Source: CAYMDS01 sp964653195 (GTDB lineage Bacteria > Patescibacteriota > Microgenomatia > Levybacterales > UBA12049). From it: 64,000 bases of DNA. Below the pieces are notes generated by a model. The model ran no database searches, was not told the DNA's origin, and was given only the letters and a program-made list of their open reading frames with translations. Of this stretch, positions 32,701-41,214 are shown piece after piece. The translations under genes were made by a program, and so were the position numbers. Positions within the stretch are counted from its first letter, which is position 1; the number at the start of each line of letters is the position of its first letter. Location of the stretch: contig CAZZCX010000001.1 of assembly GCA_964653195.1 (NCBI GenBank), positions 66,583-130,582 of the forward strand, written 5' to 3'.

Positions 32701-32716
32701 CAATTAGTTCATTCAT
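29702..32716 (-). CDS. UvrD/Rep-type helicase fused to Fe-S PD-(D/E)XK nuclease
   Basis: A 1004-residue fusion. Residues 1-~690 are a superfamily 1A helicase: GAGTGKTT (Walker A), DFSDLN, DEFQDTN, GDDDQSIYRWRGA, TIHSSKGLEFKAVF and YVGMTRAKRFLYL. The C-terminal ~230 residues are a RecB/AddB-like nuclease: GRIDRID, IEIIDYKTG, LQLSIYAL. A cysteine early in the domain (FDICPLHYKL) plus a final CQNCEFKMIC are placed as in AddB-type [4Fe-4S] nucleases. It probably processes double-strand ends for RecA, or acts in repair as a PcrA/AdnA-like enzyme. Start ATG 32716 follows a -10 box by 8 nt. Confidence 0.9.
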   Translation of the reverse strand: MNELIELNEEQLKAVKHGQGPLLIIAGAGTGKTTVVTQRIKHLILEKQIDPSSILALTFTEKAALEMESRVDVVLPYGYTQLWISTFHSFCDRILRDEAIHIGLNPSYKLSTEAEAMLLLKKNIFKLKLDYFRPLGSPYKFLQGLIQHFNRLKDDDITTKDYKKFAEKFAKDKTQEKNEVKKIFELANTYAIYEEIKSQEGIMDFSDLNANVLRLFRERPNILKYYQEKFKYTLVDEFQDTNFAQNTLAMLIAGDKKNINVVGDDDQSIYRWRGAAIANIIQFRKNFPQATIVTLIKNYRSSKEILDSAYQLIQHNNPDRLEFKEKIDKRLIAMKNDQEMLNPSISASKLVQTDSIVEFLYTNNIENEAEQVKKSIKKLVNEKGLLYKDIAILVRANDHSQPFVRCLERSKIPYQFLGPGHLFHQEEIKDLVSYLKVLSNFQDNSAMYRLLSMPVFDLDARDIAAIINYAKIQNLSLFEAIEKVEQIYIKDVTKEKVKRITLMINKHLKRIPRDTAGQILYYFLEDSGLLQNYLAASLPQDEKRAQNVAKFFEKLKEFESSHIDSSVFATSEWIELAMQLGESPKAADMDWADTNAVNILTIHSSKGLEFKAVFLVNLVTQRFPTRARKEQIPVSIELIKEILPVGDYNLQEERRLFYVGMTRAKRFLYLCASQYYSEGKTIRKISPFVYEAIGEEIVKKLLNKEKYTQSIKQLSLLDLANDQVQQELTNGKDDIDSANNEQQPTTHTPVPITYISYSQIQSFDICPLHYKLKNILKIPTPPSSAQNIGISIHNTLKDYFNLKMANEDVNKLSIDSLLRRNWLTTGFESKEHMNQAFINAQASLTRFLNNETNKKASPLALETAFGFFIKKLDGSSLKVGGRIDRIDSLDNEKIEIIDYKTGYKIPDQKKLDVDLQLSIYALAASEVQSEIFHRNPENVILSLWYVDQDIKVSTVRTRSQLDVIKQQITEKVAEISTSKFICSGGIICQNCEFKMICQTHSIQH

Positions 32717-32724
32717 AGGAGTTT

Positions 32725-32733
32725 ATTCTAGCA
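32725..32733 (-). promoter_or_regulatory. Extended -10 promoter for helicase-nuclease gene
   Basis: TGCTAGAAT on the minus strand ends 8 nt before the ATG at 32716; short-leader arrangement. Confidence 0.4.
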
Positions 32734-32754
32734 CAATTTATTATATTTGAGATT

Positions 32755-32988
32755 TTATTTATCTCCTGTAAGTTCTCGGATAAGGTAATGGGTTGAAATT
32801 AGAATCGAAAGACCTATAAAGAGAGAAATTATAAAGCTTATTGTTTGATTTTCAGGAAACAAGTAAAGATCCATTAAGCCCCATACCCCTCTCCAAAAAG
32901 AAACTACAGCTATACCTATAAGTAACGCGAAATACAAAGGGGACTTTTTACGATTTTTGTAAGTTGCTTTCTTTATTTTTTTGACCAT
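32755..32988 (-). CDS. Small two-span membrane protein
   Basis: A 77-residue protein: a strongly basic N-terminus (KKIKKATYKNRKK) followed by two transmembrane spans (SPLYFALLIGIAVVSFW and ISFIISLFIGLSILIST), with RGVWGLMDLYLFPENQ between. I recall the same layout from other CPR genomes as an uncharacterised family. Basic-inside topology puts both ends in the cytoplasm. No function is known to me. Confidence 0.6.
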   Translation of the reverse strand: MVKKIKKATYKNRKKSPLYFALLIGIAVVSFWRGVWGLMDLYLFPENQTISFIISLFIGLSILISTHYLIRELTGDK

Positions 32989-33053
32989 AATTCAACGCTA
33001 ACATATGAGAAAAGCTCTTGCAACAAAAGATTGAAAATAAGAAAATATGATTT

Positions 33054-33770
33054 ATGCCTACTAATTATTCCGTATCTTTTATTCATAAACAAAAACTAAC
33101 TAAAAATACATACAGCTTTTTTTTTATTAGACCTCCGACGTTTACATTTAAAGCGGGACAATATATCCGCCTAATCTTGCCCCATGAACACCCGGATGAA
33201 AGAGGCGCATCAAGGTTTTTTACTATTTCATCATCTCCTCATGAAACTGAACATCTTACAGTAACCGTAAAAATTTCAGATAGTAGTTTTAAAAAAACTT
33301 TATTTTCTCTAAAGGAATATAAGAGTGTGCAGCTATTTGGTCCAATAGGAAATTTAACCCTTGATCGAAGTAAAGGAGATTCAGTATTTATGTCGGGAGG
33401 TATGGGTATTACTCCTTTTAGAAGTATGATAAGTTACCATAACGCCAAAAAGTTGAATAAAAATATTTATCTTATGGCGATTTTTTCATCAAATGAAGAA
33501 TTTGTATTTTATGACGAATTAATTAATATTTCACAAGTCAATTCATTAATTAAGGTTTACTATTTTATAACTAATACATCGAAATTAAAAGAAAATTCGG
33601 AATCGAACAGAATAAATAATCATTTCTTAACTAAGATTATAAATACGGACAAGATACATAGATTTTATATAGCGGGACCACCCGGTATAATTGAGTTAAT
33701 ATTTTCGAATTTATCTGATTTAAAAATAAATACCTCAAGAATAATTACAGAGTATTATACCGGTTATTAA
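33054..33770 (+). CDS. Ferredoxin-NADP reductase-like flavoprotein
   Basis: A 238-residue FAD/NAD(P)-binding oxidoreductase. The FAD domain has FKAGQYIRLILP and SRFFTISSSP (the RxFT-S flavin motif), and the NAD(P) domain has SGGMGITPFRSMI and a C-terminal FYIAGPPGIIE. No ferredoxin, haem or iron-sulfur domain is fused, so it should pass electrons between NAD(P)H and a separate carrier. No partner gene is evident next to it. Stand-alone FNR-like proteins of this size occur in CPR genomes. Confidence 0.85.
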   Translation: MPTNYSVSFIHKQKLTKNTYSFFFIRPPTFTFKAGQYIRLILPHEHPDERGASRFFTISSSPHETEHLTVTVKISDSSFKKTLFSLKEYKSVQLFGPIGNLTLDRSKGDSVFMSGGMGITPFRSMISYHNAKKLNKNIYLMAIFSSNEEFVFYDELINISQVNSLIKVYYFITNTSKLKENSESNRINNHFLTKIINTDKIHRFYIAGPPGIIELIFSNLSDLKINTSRIITEYYTGY

Positions 33771-33823
33771 TAATTGTGTTCTTAATTAAAGAAATAATAT
33801 TCATTATAATAAGCTAAGTTTAT

Positions 33824-34189
33824 ATGAGTTTTAGTCTAAATAGATTTAATAAAAGAAATAAATTAATTTTTGTTTTTTCAACATCGTTTTGGTTGAGTTT
33901 ATTAATAGCGTTGATATATTTTTTTTCACCATCTACACTTTTTGTACGTAAGCCAATTCAAGTATCAGCTAAAGTAGTTTTCTTAATTCTTATTTATTTA
34001 TTTTCATATTCAGCTATAAGGATATTTACCTATAAAATATTTCAAGCTTTACTTACAAGCTTTTTTATATTCTTGACATTGGTTTTCTTCCTTTCTGGAT
34101 TAACGAATCCATTTTATTTTATATTACTTTTAGTACTATTTGTGATTTTACAGTTTATTTTTAACACATATAAAAGTACTAAGCTGTAG
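33824..34189 (+). CDS. Small membrane protein
   Basis: 121 residues with four apparent transmembrane spans (roughly 18-34, 49-66, 74-92 and 95-113) and short basic ends. I do not recognise the family. TATAAT at 33805-33810 lies 13 nt before the ATG and could drive it. It precedes the tethered binding-protein gene by 43 nt. Confidence 0.5.
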   Translation: MSFSLNRFNKRNKLIFVFSTSFWLSLLIALIYFFSPSTLFVRKPIQVSAKVVFLILIYLFSYSAIRIFTYKIFQALLTSFFIFLTLVFFLSGLTNPFYFILLLVLFVILQFIFNTYKSTKL

Positions 34190-34232
34190 AGCGTATTGAC
34201 AAAAATCACATAATTACTCAATATGATATGTA

Positions 34233-35414
34233 ATGGACAATTCTTCAGATAATACTAAGCCCCCTCTAAATCCGGCTTTTGATTCAAATAATCCTTCAAC
34301 TGAGCCTTCTTCACCCACTGTTTCATCAAATGATGCCTTAACGCTCAACCAACCAAGTCTTACTAACCCTTCTGTGCCCAGCCAAAATATAAAAGAAAAT
34401 AATGCATCATTGAATACCTCAGAAGATATAAATTTACACCCAAGGATTTCTCCTCCAATAGAAAGTATTAAAGTCGGAGAACCAATAATGGCTGAAAAAA
34501 CAGTGTTGAATGTGCAAAATCCTACAAGTGATCTACCTAATGAGTCGAGTTTTAATCAACAAGATTCTGGGAATTCTTCAAGTGGAGATACACTGCATAA
34601 ATCAAGCAAATTAATTTTACCAATAGCAGTTTTATCTTTAGGAATTATGACAGGAGCGTTATTGTATTTTGGAGGTTTTTTAAAAAATAATACACTTCGA
34701 TTAGGAGACTATACGAGTAAACAGCCCGCATCAGTTATAGAAAAGCAAAAAAATAAGTTAATTGTAGGTACGGATGCGACATATCCCCCAATGGAATTCA
34801 AAGATGAAAATGGAATTCTTAAAGGATATGATATTGAATTAGCCAATGAAATTGGAGCTGAGATGAAATATGATATTGAATTTAAGGATATTGCGTTTGA
34901 CAATATATTTGACAAATTAGATTCGAAAGAAATAGATGTGATCATCTCTTCAGTTACTATAACATCGGAGCGTAGCCAGGAATATAATTTTTCAGAACCA
35001 TACCTAAACGCAGGTCAGGTTATCGTTGCAAGGCGGGAAGTGGAAAAAAGTTTTACTTCTCCAGAAGAGCTTAAAGGAAAACTTGTTGGTGTACAGAAAG
35101 GAACTACAAGTGAAGAAGAAGCTTTGAAATATACAAGCAGAAATTTGGTAATCGCTTATTCTGATTATACTCAAGCAGTCGCAGCTTTATCTAATAAGTC
35201 AATTGATGCTTTAATTGTTGATCTTACTGCAGCCAAAGGAATAGTTGATGAACATCCTGATCTGGTTATTGTAAGCGATCCGTTTACGAATGAATTCTAT
35301 GGGGTAGTTTTCCGTAAAGAAGATACTGAGTTGAAGGCTCAAATAGATGAAATAATTTTATCTTTACAAAAAAGAGGAATAATAAATAACATTAAACAGA
35401 AATGGTTCCATTAA
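34233..35414 (+). CDS. Membrane-tethered family 3 solute-binding protein
   Basis: 393 residues. Residues 1-~122 are low-complexity (Ser, Pro, Asn, Thr). One span lies at ~126-148, and ~175-393 form a family 3 (amino-acid type) periplasmic-binding domain: LIVGTDATYPPMEFKDENG, GYDIELANEIG, ISSVTITSERSQEYNFSEPY and LKGKLVGVQKGTTSEEEA. The binding domain should be outside and the disordered tail in the cytoplasm. No permease or ATPase lies nearby; the next genes are a sensor kinase and regulator. TTGACA at 34196-34201 may be part of its promoter. Confidence 0.85.
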   Translation: MDNSSDNTKPPLNPAFDSNNPSTEPSSPTVSSNDALTLNQPSLTNPSVPSQNIKENNASLNTSEDINLHPRISPPIESIKVGEPIMAEKTVLNVQNPTSDLPNESSFNQQDSGNSSSGDTLHKSSKLILPIAVLSLGIMTGALLYFGGFLKNNTLRLGDYTSKQPASVIEKQKNKLIVGTDATYPPMEFKDENGILKGYDIELANEIGAEMKYDIEFKDIAFDNIFDKLDSKEIDVIISSVTITSERSQEYNFSEPYLNAGQVIVARREVEKSFTSPEELKGKLVGVQKGTTSEEEALKYTSRNLVIAYSDYTQAVAALSNKSIDALIVDLTAAKGIVDEHPDLVIVSDPFTNEFYGVVFRKEDTELKAQIDEIILSLQKRGIINNIKQKWFH

Positions 35415-35550
35415 GCTACGAATTAATACGAATTCACCTCTGAATCTCAATAATTTGTAGCAATTCGTAGCCTATTATTGAAATAGTGTGCCGTCTATAG
35501 AAATAAAATTATATTATAAACAAATCGAGTTAGCATTAATTCGTAGTAGC
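35415..35550. repeat. GCTACGAATT dyad repeats between binding protein and kinase genes
   Basis: GCTACGAATTAATACGAATT begins right after the TAA stop (35415-35434). Inverted copies follow: AATTTGTAGC (35452-35461), AATTCGTAGC (35462-35471) and ATTAATTCGTAG (35535-35546), just before the kinase start. A related pair occurs at 57176-57320. Confidence 0.6.
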
Positions 35551-35554
35551 ATGA

Positions 35555-37738
35555 ATGAAAATTGGTATACGTTATAAATTACTTCTAGGTTTTATTTTGC
35601 TGCTAAGCTTATCATTTTCTACGCAATTTGTTATTTATTTAGCTGTCGAAAATTACGGAAGTTCAGCTATAGATACTGCTACGCTTGATAAGGCTAAAGA
35701 TGCCGCGGGAGAAATTAGATTATATCTACATTCAATAGAAGAAAGGGCATCAGAGCTGCAAGAATTATATTCAAAAGATGAGAGTATAGATAAATCAAAT
35801 TTCAGTACATATACAGAAGTATTGCTCAATTCAAATAATAACATTGAGCAAATAAGCGTTCTGTCAGAGAGTGGGCGGGAATTATTAAAAATTAACCTTA
35901 ATGGTGTAGAAAGTAAGGAACAATTAAGCTTTGATTTGCCTTCAGTAGAGTTCAAGCAGGCTATATCAGGCCAGAATACTTTTTCCAAAGTTTATTATCT
36001 TCAAAATAACACTGTTCCTTACATTACTCTTTATTCCCCTTTGAATAATACAGGGGAAGGACGAGTATTAAAAATCTTAGTAAGTCTTCGAAGGTTATGG
36101 CAAGTAGTTTCAAATATAAAACAGTATGAATCAGGACATGCATTTGTTCTCGATGAAAGTGGGATACTTATTGCTCATCCTGATGAAAAATTGCTTGAAA
36201 AAAGATTAGATTTTTCTTCCCGTCCTCTGGTCAAATATCTGATGAATCAACCGGCTAAAGTCAGTAATTCGGTTCAACCTTCAAGTCTGTCAAATTATAC
36301 TAATGAAGATAATATACACATCACTGCTCAAGGTTTTAAAAGTAGTGATCCAAGCTGGATTATAGTTTTTGAGAATAAAGCAACGGAAGCTTATTCTGTC
36401 TTGCGTTACGTCAGGAATATTTATATTTATTCATACGTTGGCTCAATAACTCTGCTTTTTATCATTGCCTCAGTATTAAGCAATAGTCTCACAAAGCCTA
36501 TCTTGCTACTAAAAAATGCTACAAGTCTTTTAACTAAAGGTAAATTAGACACACGAATTTATACGAAAAGTCACGATGAGTTAGAGGATCTAGGTAAATC
36601 ATTTAATAATATGGCCGAAAATCTTCAAGATGTTGTACGTAGGCTCGAACAGGATAAAGACATTTTATCTGCTGAAAGAAATAAGATGGCTGTTGCTTTA
36701 TCAAGTATTACGGATGGAATCATTGGAGTCGATATGGAAAGAAAAATTATTATTTTTAATAAAGCAGCTGAAAAGATAACTGGATACTCTTATGATCAGG
36801 TTTTAGGAAAGCCTATTTATGATGTAATGCATTTTTCAGATGCTACTGGGGAGATTGAAAATGAAACTTATTGTCCTATCCGGACCGATGATTACGAAGG
36901 AGTTGTATATCAGAGTAATGATATTAAAATATCAGCCAAAAGAGATTCATTTATTCATTTAACTGTAGGAAAAATAAAAGAGGGAAGACACGTAAATCTA
37001 GGCTGTATACTTGCATTACAAGATATAACACATGAAAAAGAACTTGAAGAAATGAAATTAGATTTCGTTTCGATGGCTGCGCACGAATTGAGAACGCCAT
37101 TAACATCAATACGCGGTTATTTGTCCGTATTTCAAGAAGAAGATATAAACCTCAATAAAGAACAGAAGATATTCCTTGAACGGATAAGTATTGCAAGTGA
37201 CCAGCTTGTGTCACTTGTAGAAAATCTCCTAAATGTCACTAAAATTGAAAAGGGAGTTATGTCATTAAGCAAAAAGCCTACGCAAATAAAGGATCTTATA
37301 AAGACGATAATTGATTCCTTAAAATCTAACGCTGAACAAAAAGGAATAAAAGTCAGTATGGTTGATCCCTCGTTTATTCTCCCTAAGGTATCAGTAGATT
37401 CTTTTCGCATTTCTGAGGTAATTACAAATCTTCTAGCAAATGCTATAGCTTATACTGATAGAAACGGTACTATTTCCATATCTTTTGAGGTTGCTGATAA
37501 TAGAGTAATTACACATATTCGAGATACCGGTCAAGGTATCCCTAAAGAAGCAATCTCGCATCTATTTACAAAATTTTACCGAGTTTCTGGTAAACTAGAA
37601 CAAGGATCTAAAGGAACAGGACTTGGTCTATATATTGCAAAAGCAATAATAGATATGCATGATGGGAAGATTTGGGTTGATTCAGATCTTGGTGAGGGAT
37701 CTACCTTTAGTTTCTCTCTACCTGTAAATGTAATATGA
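35555..37738 (+). CDS. Sensor histidine kinase (Cache-HAMP-PAS-HisKA-HATPase)
   Basis: 727 residues. TM1 is ~8-30. The extracellular domain ~31-287 resembles double-Cache (SKVYYLQNNTVPYITLYSPL, GHAFVLDESGILIAHPD). TM2 is ~288-308, HAMP ~309-365 and PAS ~378-490 (DGIIGVDMERKIIIFNKAAE). HisKA has MAAHELRTPLTS (H510), and the ATPase domain has N-box NLLANAIAYT, DTGQGIPKEA and GTGLGLYIAKA. It senses an outside ligand, autophosphorylates H510 and passes phosphate to the response regulator coupled to it (4-nt overlap). The tethered binding protein upstream may deliver the signal. Confidence 0.93.
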   Translation: MKIGIRYKLLLGFILLLSLSFSTQFVIYLAVENYGSSAIDTATLDKAKDAAGEIRLYLHSIEERASELQELYSKDESIDKSNFSTYTEVLLNSNNNIEQISVLSESGRELLKINLNGVESKEQLSFDLPSVEFKQAISGQNTFSKVYYLQNNTVPYITLYSPLNNTGEGRVLKILVSLRRLWQVVSNIKQYESGHAFVLDESGILIAHPDEKLLEKRLDFSSRPLVKYLMNQPAKVSNSVQPSSLSNYTNEDNIHITAQGFKSSDPSWIIVFENKATEAYSVLRYVRNIYIYSYVGSITLLFIIASVLSNSLTKPILLLKNATSLLTKGKLDTRIYTKSHDELEDLGKSFNNMAENLQDVVRRLEQDKDILSAERNKMAVALSSITDGIIGVDMERKIIIFNKAAEKITGYSYDQVLGKPIYDVMHFSDATGEIENETYCPIRTDDYEGVVYQSNDIKISAKRDSFIHLTVGKIKEGRHVNLGCILALQDITHEKELEEMKLDFVSMAAHELRTPLTSIRGYLSVFQEEDINLNKEQKIFLERISIASDQLVSLVENLLNVTKIEKGVMSLSKKPTQIKDLIKTIIDSLKSNAEQKGIKVSMVDPSFILPKVSVDSFRISEVITNLLANAIAYTDRNGTISISFEVADNRVITHIRDTGQGIPKEAISHLFTKFYRVSGKLEQGSKGTGLGLYIAKAIIDMHDGKIWVDSDLGEGSTFSFSLPVNVI

Positions 37739-38142
37739 ATAAATTAATACTGATAGAAGATGAGGTATTTATACATGATCTGTATAAGAAGATGCTTGAA
37801 AAAGCCGGATATTTAGTTTTAAGTGCTTATGATGGAGAAGAAGGCCTGAAGTTAATAAAAGAGAATTCAGATACAGCACTTGTTTTACTCGATGTTATGT
37901 TGCCAAAAATGCATGGTATTGAAGTATTGCGGGAAGCGAAGAAAGATGAGTTGAGCAAAAAAACAGAAATAGTACTGTTATCTAATTTAGGCGATGAAAG
38001 TATTATTCAGGAATCAATAAGTTTAGGTGCAAGGGATTACTTAAGAAAAGTGAATATAACACCTCGCGATCTTGTTAATTTAGTTGAAAAATATCTGACA
38101 GATAAGGATTTTGTCATAGGTATTTCTTCCCCGGCTTACTAA
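37735..38142 (+). CDS. Single-domain response regulator
   Basis: 135 residues, only a receiver (CheY-like) domain: acidic pair IEDE, phospho-acceptor D53 in LVLLDVMLP, Ser/Thr switch in VLLSN and Lys in YLRKVN. There is no output domain, so it must act by protein contact or as a phosphorelay step. The ATGA overlap with the kinase gene marks the cognate pair. Confidence 0.93.
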   Translation: MNKLILIEDEVFIHDLYKKMLEKAGYLVLSAYDGEEGLKLIKENSDTALVLLDVMLPKMHGIEVLREAKKDELSKKTEIVLLSNLGDESIIQESISLGARDYLRKVNITPRDLVNLVEKYLTDKDFVIGISSPAY

Positions 38143-38162
38143 AATAAAATATTTTACGAAGC

Positions 38163-38190
38163 TTGCAAATTTTTACATATCTGATATACA
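38163..38190 (+). promoter_or_regulatory. metG promoter
   Basis: TTGCAA (38163-38168), 16-bp spacer, extended -10 TGATATACA (TATACA 38185-38190), 10 nt before the ATG. Confidence 0.5.
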
Positions 38191-38200
38191 ATCAGCGATT

Positions 38201-39619
38201 ATGAATAAATATTATATTACTTCGGCAATTCCGTACGTTAATGCTATGCCGCATATTGGTCATGCCCTTGAGTTTATACAAGCTGATACTATCAGACGGT
38301 ATAAGATACTTCAGGGTTTTGACGCGAAGCTTTTGTCCGGATCAGATGAAAATGCACTGAAAAATGTTCAGTCTGCTGAAAAATCCGGAATGCCAACACA
38401 GGAATTTATTGATAAAAATGCTTTATTGTTTGAAAATCTTGCAAAAAAACTGAATGTCCAATTTGATTTTTTTCAAAAAGGCAGTAATGATAATCATCAC
38501 CTTGCAAGCCAGAAATTATGGTCAATGTGTAAAGGGGAAGATATATATAAAAAAAATTATAAAGGATTATATTGTCTAGGCTGTGAAGAATTTAAGTCAA
38601 TTACCGATCTAAATTCCAACAGTGAGTGTCCTGAGCATCCAGGAAAGAATCTGGATGAAATAGAAGAAGAAAATTACTTTTTCGCTTTATCGAAGTATCA
38701 GGATCAATTACTGGACATTATCGGAAGCGGTTTATATAGTATTACACCTGAGTTTCGAAAGAACGAAATAATTTCATTTATTAAATCTGGTCTTAATGAT
38801 TTCAGTATTTCAAGAAGTAATCTTCGTGCCAAGAATTGGGGGGTACAAGTGCCTGTTGATTTGAATCAAAGAATATATGTTTGGTTTGACGCATTGAATA
38901 TTTATCAAAGTGGTATTGGATTTGGTTGGGATGAAAAGCTTTATGATAGATGGTGGCCTGCAGATTTACATGTTATAGGTAAAGGTATTATAAGGTTTCA
39001 TGCTATTTATTGGCCTGCTATTCTCTTATCTGCAGGGCTTAAATTACCCAAAGCTCTTTTTGTTCATGAATATTTTACGGTAAATGGACAAAAGATGTCA
39101 AAAACATTAGGAAATGTTATTGACCCTGTCGATCTAGTGAATAGATTTGGTACAGATGCACTCAGATATTATTGTCTTTCGAAAATTTCACCTTTTCAGG
39201 ATGGAGATTTTTCCGAAGATAAATTAAAAGAAACGTATAATTCAGATTTGGCAAATGGCCTTGGAAATCTAATAGCCCGCGTCGCTAAGCTTGCAGAGAA
39301 AAATGACATCATTATTTCTTCAAATGCACAAGTACCTATTACCCAGGATTTTTTCTCAATAGTTGATCAATATAAGTTTAATACTGCTATGGAAAAAATT
39401 TGGGAATATATAAAATTGCTGGATATTAAGATAAATTTTGATGAGCCATGGAAAGTTGAAAAAGATAAAGCTCGGGAATTGTTGTCAATTTATATTGAAG
39501 ATATCCAGAAGATCGCATATTCATTAAGAATATTTCTTCCGGAAACAGCAGAAATAATTTCAGAACAGTTTAAAGGTCCGAAAATAATATCCCAGAAACC
39601 ACTATTTCCCAGAATTTAA
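38201..39619 (+). CDS. metG: Methionyl-tRNA synthetase
   Basis: Charges tRNA-Met. The 472 residues are a class I synthetase with HIGH-like PHIGHALEF, a zinc knuckle (YCLGCEEF, then CPEHPG) and KMSKTLGNVIDP. The short C-terminal anticodon-binding bundle is present, while the EMAP/Trbp111 tRNA-binding extension of longer MetRS is absent. The HAD gene begins 4 nt downstream. Confidence 0.95.
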   Translation: MNKYYITSAIPYVNAMPHIGHALEFIQADTIRRYKILQGFDAKLLSGSDENALKNVQSAEKSGMPTQEFIDKNALLFENLAKKLNVQFDFFQKGSNDNHHLASQKLWSMCKGEDIYKKNYKGLYCLGCEEFKSITDLNSNSECPEHPGKNLDEIEEENYFFALSKYQDQLLDIIGSGLYSITPEFRKNEIISFIKSGLNDFSISRSNLRAKNWGVQVPVDLNQRIYVWFDALNIYQSGIGFGWDEKLYDRWWPADLHVIGKGIIRFHAIYWPAILLSAGLKLPKALFVHEYFTVNGQKMSKTLGNVIDPVDLVNRFGTDALRYYCLSKISPFQDGDFSEDKLKETYNSDLANGLGNLIARVAKLAEKNDIIISSNAQVPITQDFFSIVDQYKFNTAMEKIWEYIKLLDIKINFDEPWKVEKDKARELLSIYIEDIQKIAYSLRIFLPETAEIISEQFKGPKIISQKPLFPRI

Positions 39620-39623
39620 AAAT

Positions 39624-40265
39624 ATGATTAAAGCACTGCTGTGTGATTTCGATGGTACTCTGGCAGATACATTATGGTTTTATTCTAAAGCCTACAAAAA
39701 GGTGTTGGAAAGCTTTGGTTTTGAATTCAATGATCTTTGGATATATGAGAATTGTTTTGGACGTAAAGAGGAAGATATATGCGAGAAACTTGGGATTCCT
39801 GATCAAGTTGAAAAGTTCAGGAATATATATTTTTCTGCTGCAAATTCATATGCGCATCAAGCAAAATTGTTTCCTGGTGTTATCGAGATTTTAGAAAAAG
39901 CAAAGGAGAAAAATATTAACTTGGCACTTATTTCTTTTGCCAGACGTCGATATATTATAGATATGATCGAACATCTGAGCATTAAAGATTTTTTTAAATT
40001 AGTTATCTGTTTTGAAGATGTAGTGAATCCAAAACCTGCACCTGATGCTGTAATAAAAGTATGTAATCATTTTGGCATTGATACTCAAGAAAGTTATATT
40101 ATCGGTGATTCTAAAAGTGATATTCTGATGGGTAAAAATGCAGGTGCAAAAACAATTCTATTTTTCCCCAAGGAAAATGAAAATGTTTATAATATAGTCG
40201 AACTTAAGAAAACTAATCCTGACCACGTAATTAACAATTGGCAGCAGATAATAGAAATGTTATAA
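39624..40265 (+). CDS. HAD-superfamily hydrolase (phosphoglycolate phosphatase-like)
   Basis: 213 residues. Motif I is DFDGTLAD (nucleophile D8, D10), followed by a helical cap; motif II Ser lies in LALISFARR, motif III Lys in NPKPAPDAV and motif IV in YIIGDSKSDILMG. This is the Gph/PgmB-like subfamily I; true substrates are often broad sugar phosphates or phosphoglycolate. Closely follows metG. Confidence 0.88.
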   Translation: MIKALLCDFDGTLADTLWFYSKAYKKVLESFGFEFNDLWIYENCFGRKEEDICEKLGIPDQVEKFRNIYFSAANSYAHQAKLFPGVIEILEKAKEKNINLALISFARRRYIIDMIEHLSIKDFFKLVICFEDVVNPKPAPDAVIKVCNHFGIDTQESYIIGDSKSDILMGKNAGAKTILFFPKENENVYNIVELKKTNPDHVINNWQQIIEML

Positions 40266-40350
40266 CCAACAAAATTTTTTAGATCATGTTACCGCTAAAT
40301 GTAAACGATCAAGAAGTATTTCATTACATGTTTAAGTGGGAAAAGTTACT

Positions 40351-41118
40351 TTATTTTTGTTTTTTTAATTCAGCGATCTCTTTTTCTATTCTTTCTTCAT
40401 TTAGGTAAATTTTTTCTATTAATTTTTCTACTTTTTCTTCTTCCGATGAAATCTCATTTAACTTATTTTCTTCAATTTTCAGATCTTCTTTAATTTTATT
40501 ATCTATAAAAAGTGATGCAATTTTTGCTGTAATTATTCCATAAACTGAAGCACCAAATATCAAAAGGAAGCTAGCAATAAGCCGTCCAGCAACTGTATTT
40601 GGATAAAAGTCCCCATAGCCAGCAGTACTAATTGTGGCTACTGAAAACCATATCGCATCGCTGAATGTCTTGATCGTCGAGTTAGGGCTGTTTTCGACAA
40701 TAAGTAATAGATCTGCTGAAAAGATTAAGGCGATAAAAGAAAGTAGTACAATCTCCACAACTTTAAATTTTTTAGTCCATGGAAGTTTTTCATGTAATTG
40801 TTCCAATAAGAAAAGCAAGCCATATCTTGAAGCAGGCAGAAGATTTAGAGGTCTTAAAAATGGAAAAGCGACAATAAGTATCGCTAGAGGGTCATTGGCG
40901 ATATATCGTATTTTATGTTTCGACAGTAAAACTTTGATTGAATACTCTACTCCAAAAGTAATCCATAATATAATATAAAGCTTGTTGTATAAATATTTTA
41001 GATTTTGGCTTACAAATGTATCCCAAGTTAATAATATTAGAAGTATAAAAGCTAAAAATAAAAGTGCCTTATCTATAATAGAAAGTAGAATTTTAGTATC
41101 TTTTTTAAAATGTATCAC
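40351..41118 (-). CDS. Potassium channel (ion_trans_2) with coiled-coil tail
   Basis: 255 residues. It has several N-terminal spans, then a pore module with the selectivity filter TISTAGYGDFYP (TVGYGD-like) followed by an inner helix with a gating-glycine region (FLLIFGASVYGI). The C-terminal ~50 residues are Glu/Lys-rich coiled coil (KLNEISSEEEKVEKLIEK), likely for tetramer assembly. No RCK ligand domain is seen. The region before the pore has few Arg residues, so voltage sensing is doubtful. Confidence 0.88.
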   Translation of the reverse strand: MIHFKKDTKILLSIIDKALLFLAFILLILLTWDTFVSQNLKYLYNKLYIILWITFGVEYSIKVLLSKHKIRYIANDPLAILIVAFPFLRPLNLLPASRYGLLFLLEQLHEKLPWTKKFKVVEIVLLSFIALIFSADLLLIVENSPNSTIKTFSDAIWFSVATISTAGYGDFYPNTVAGRLIASFLLIFGASVYGIITAKIASLFIDNKIKEDLKIEENKLNEISSEEEKVEKLIEKIYLNEERIEKEIAELKKQK

Positions 41119-41167
41119 ATATAAAGCTTAATTAATGTCTTAAACCAAGTCAACATAGTTTATGAGT

Positions 41168-41196
41168 TTGTTTCCAGCTCTTTAGTGGTTTATAAT
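41168..41196 (+). promoter_or_regulatory. Promoter for tatD-like gene
   Basis: TTGTTT (41168-41173), 17-bp spacer, perfect TATAAT (41191-41196); ATG 18 nt further. Confidence 0.5.
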
Positions 41197-41214
41197 ATCT
41201 TGACTTTCTTTTTT

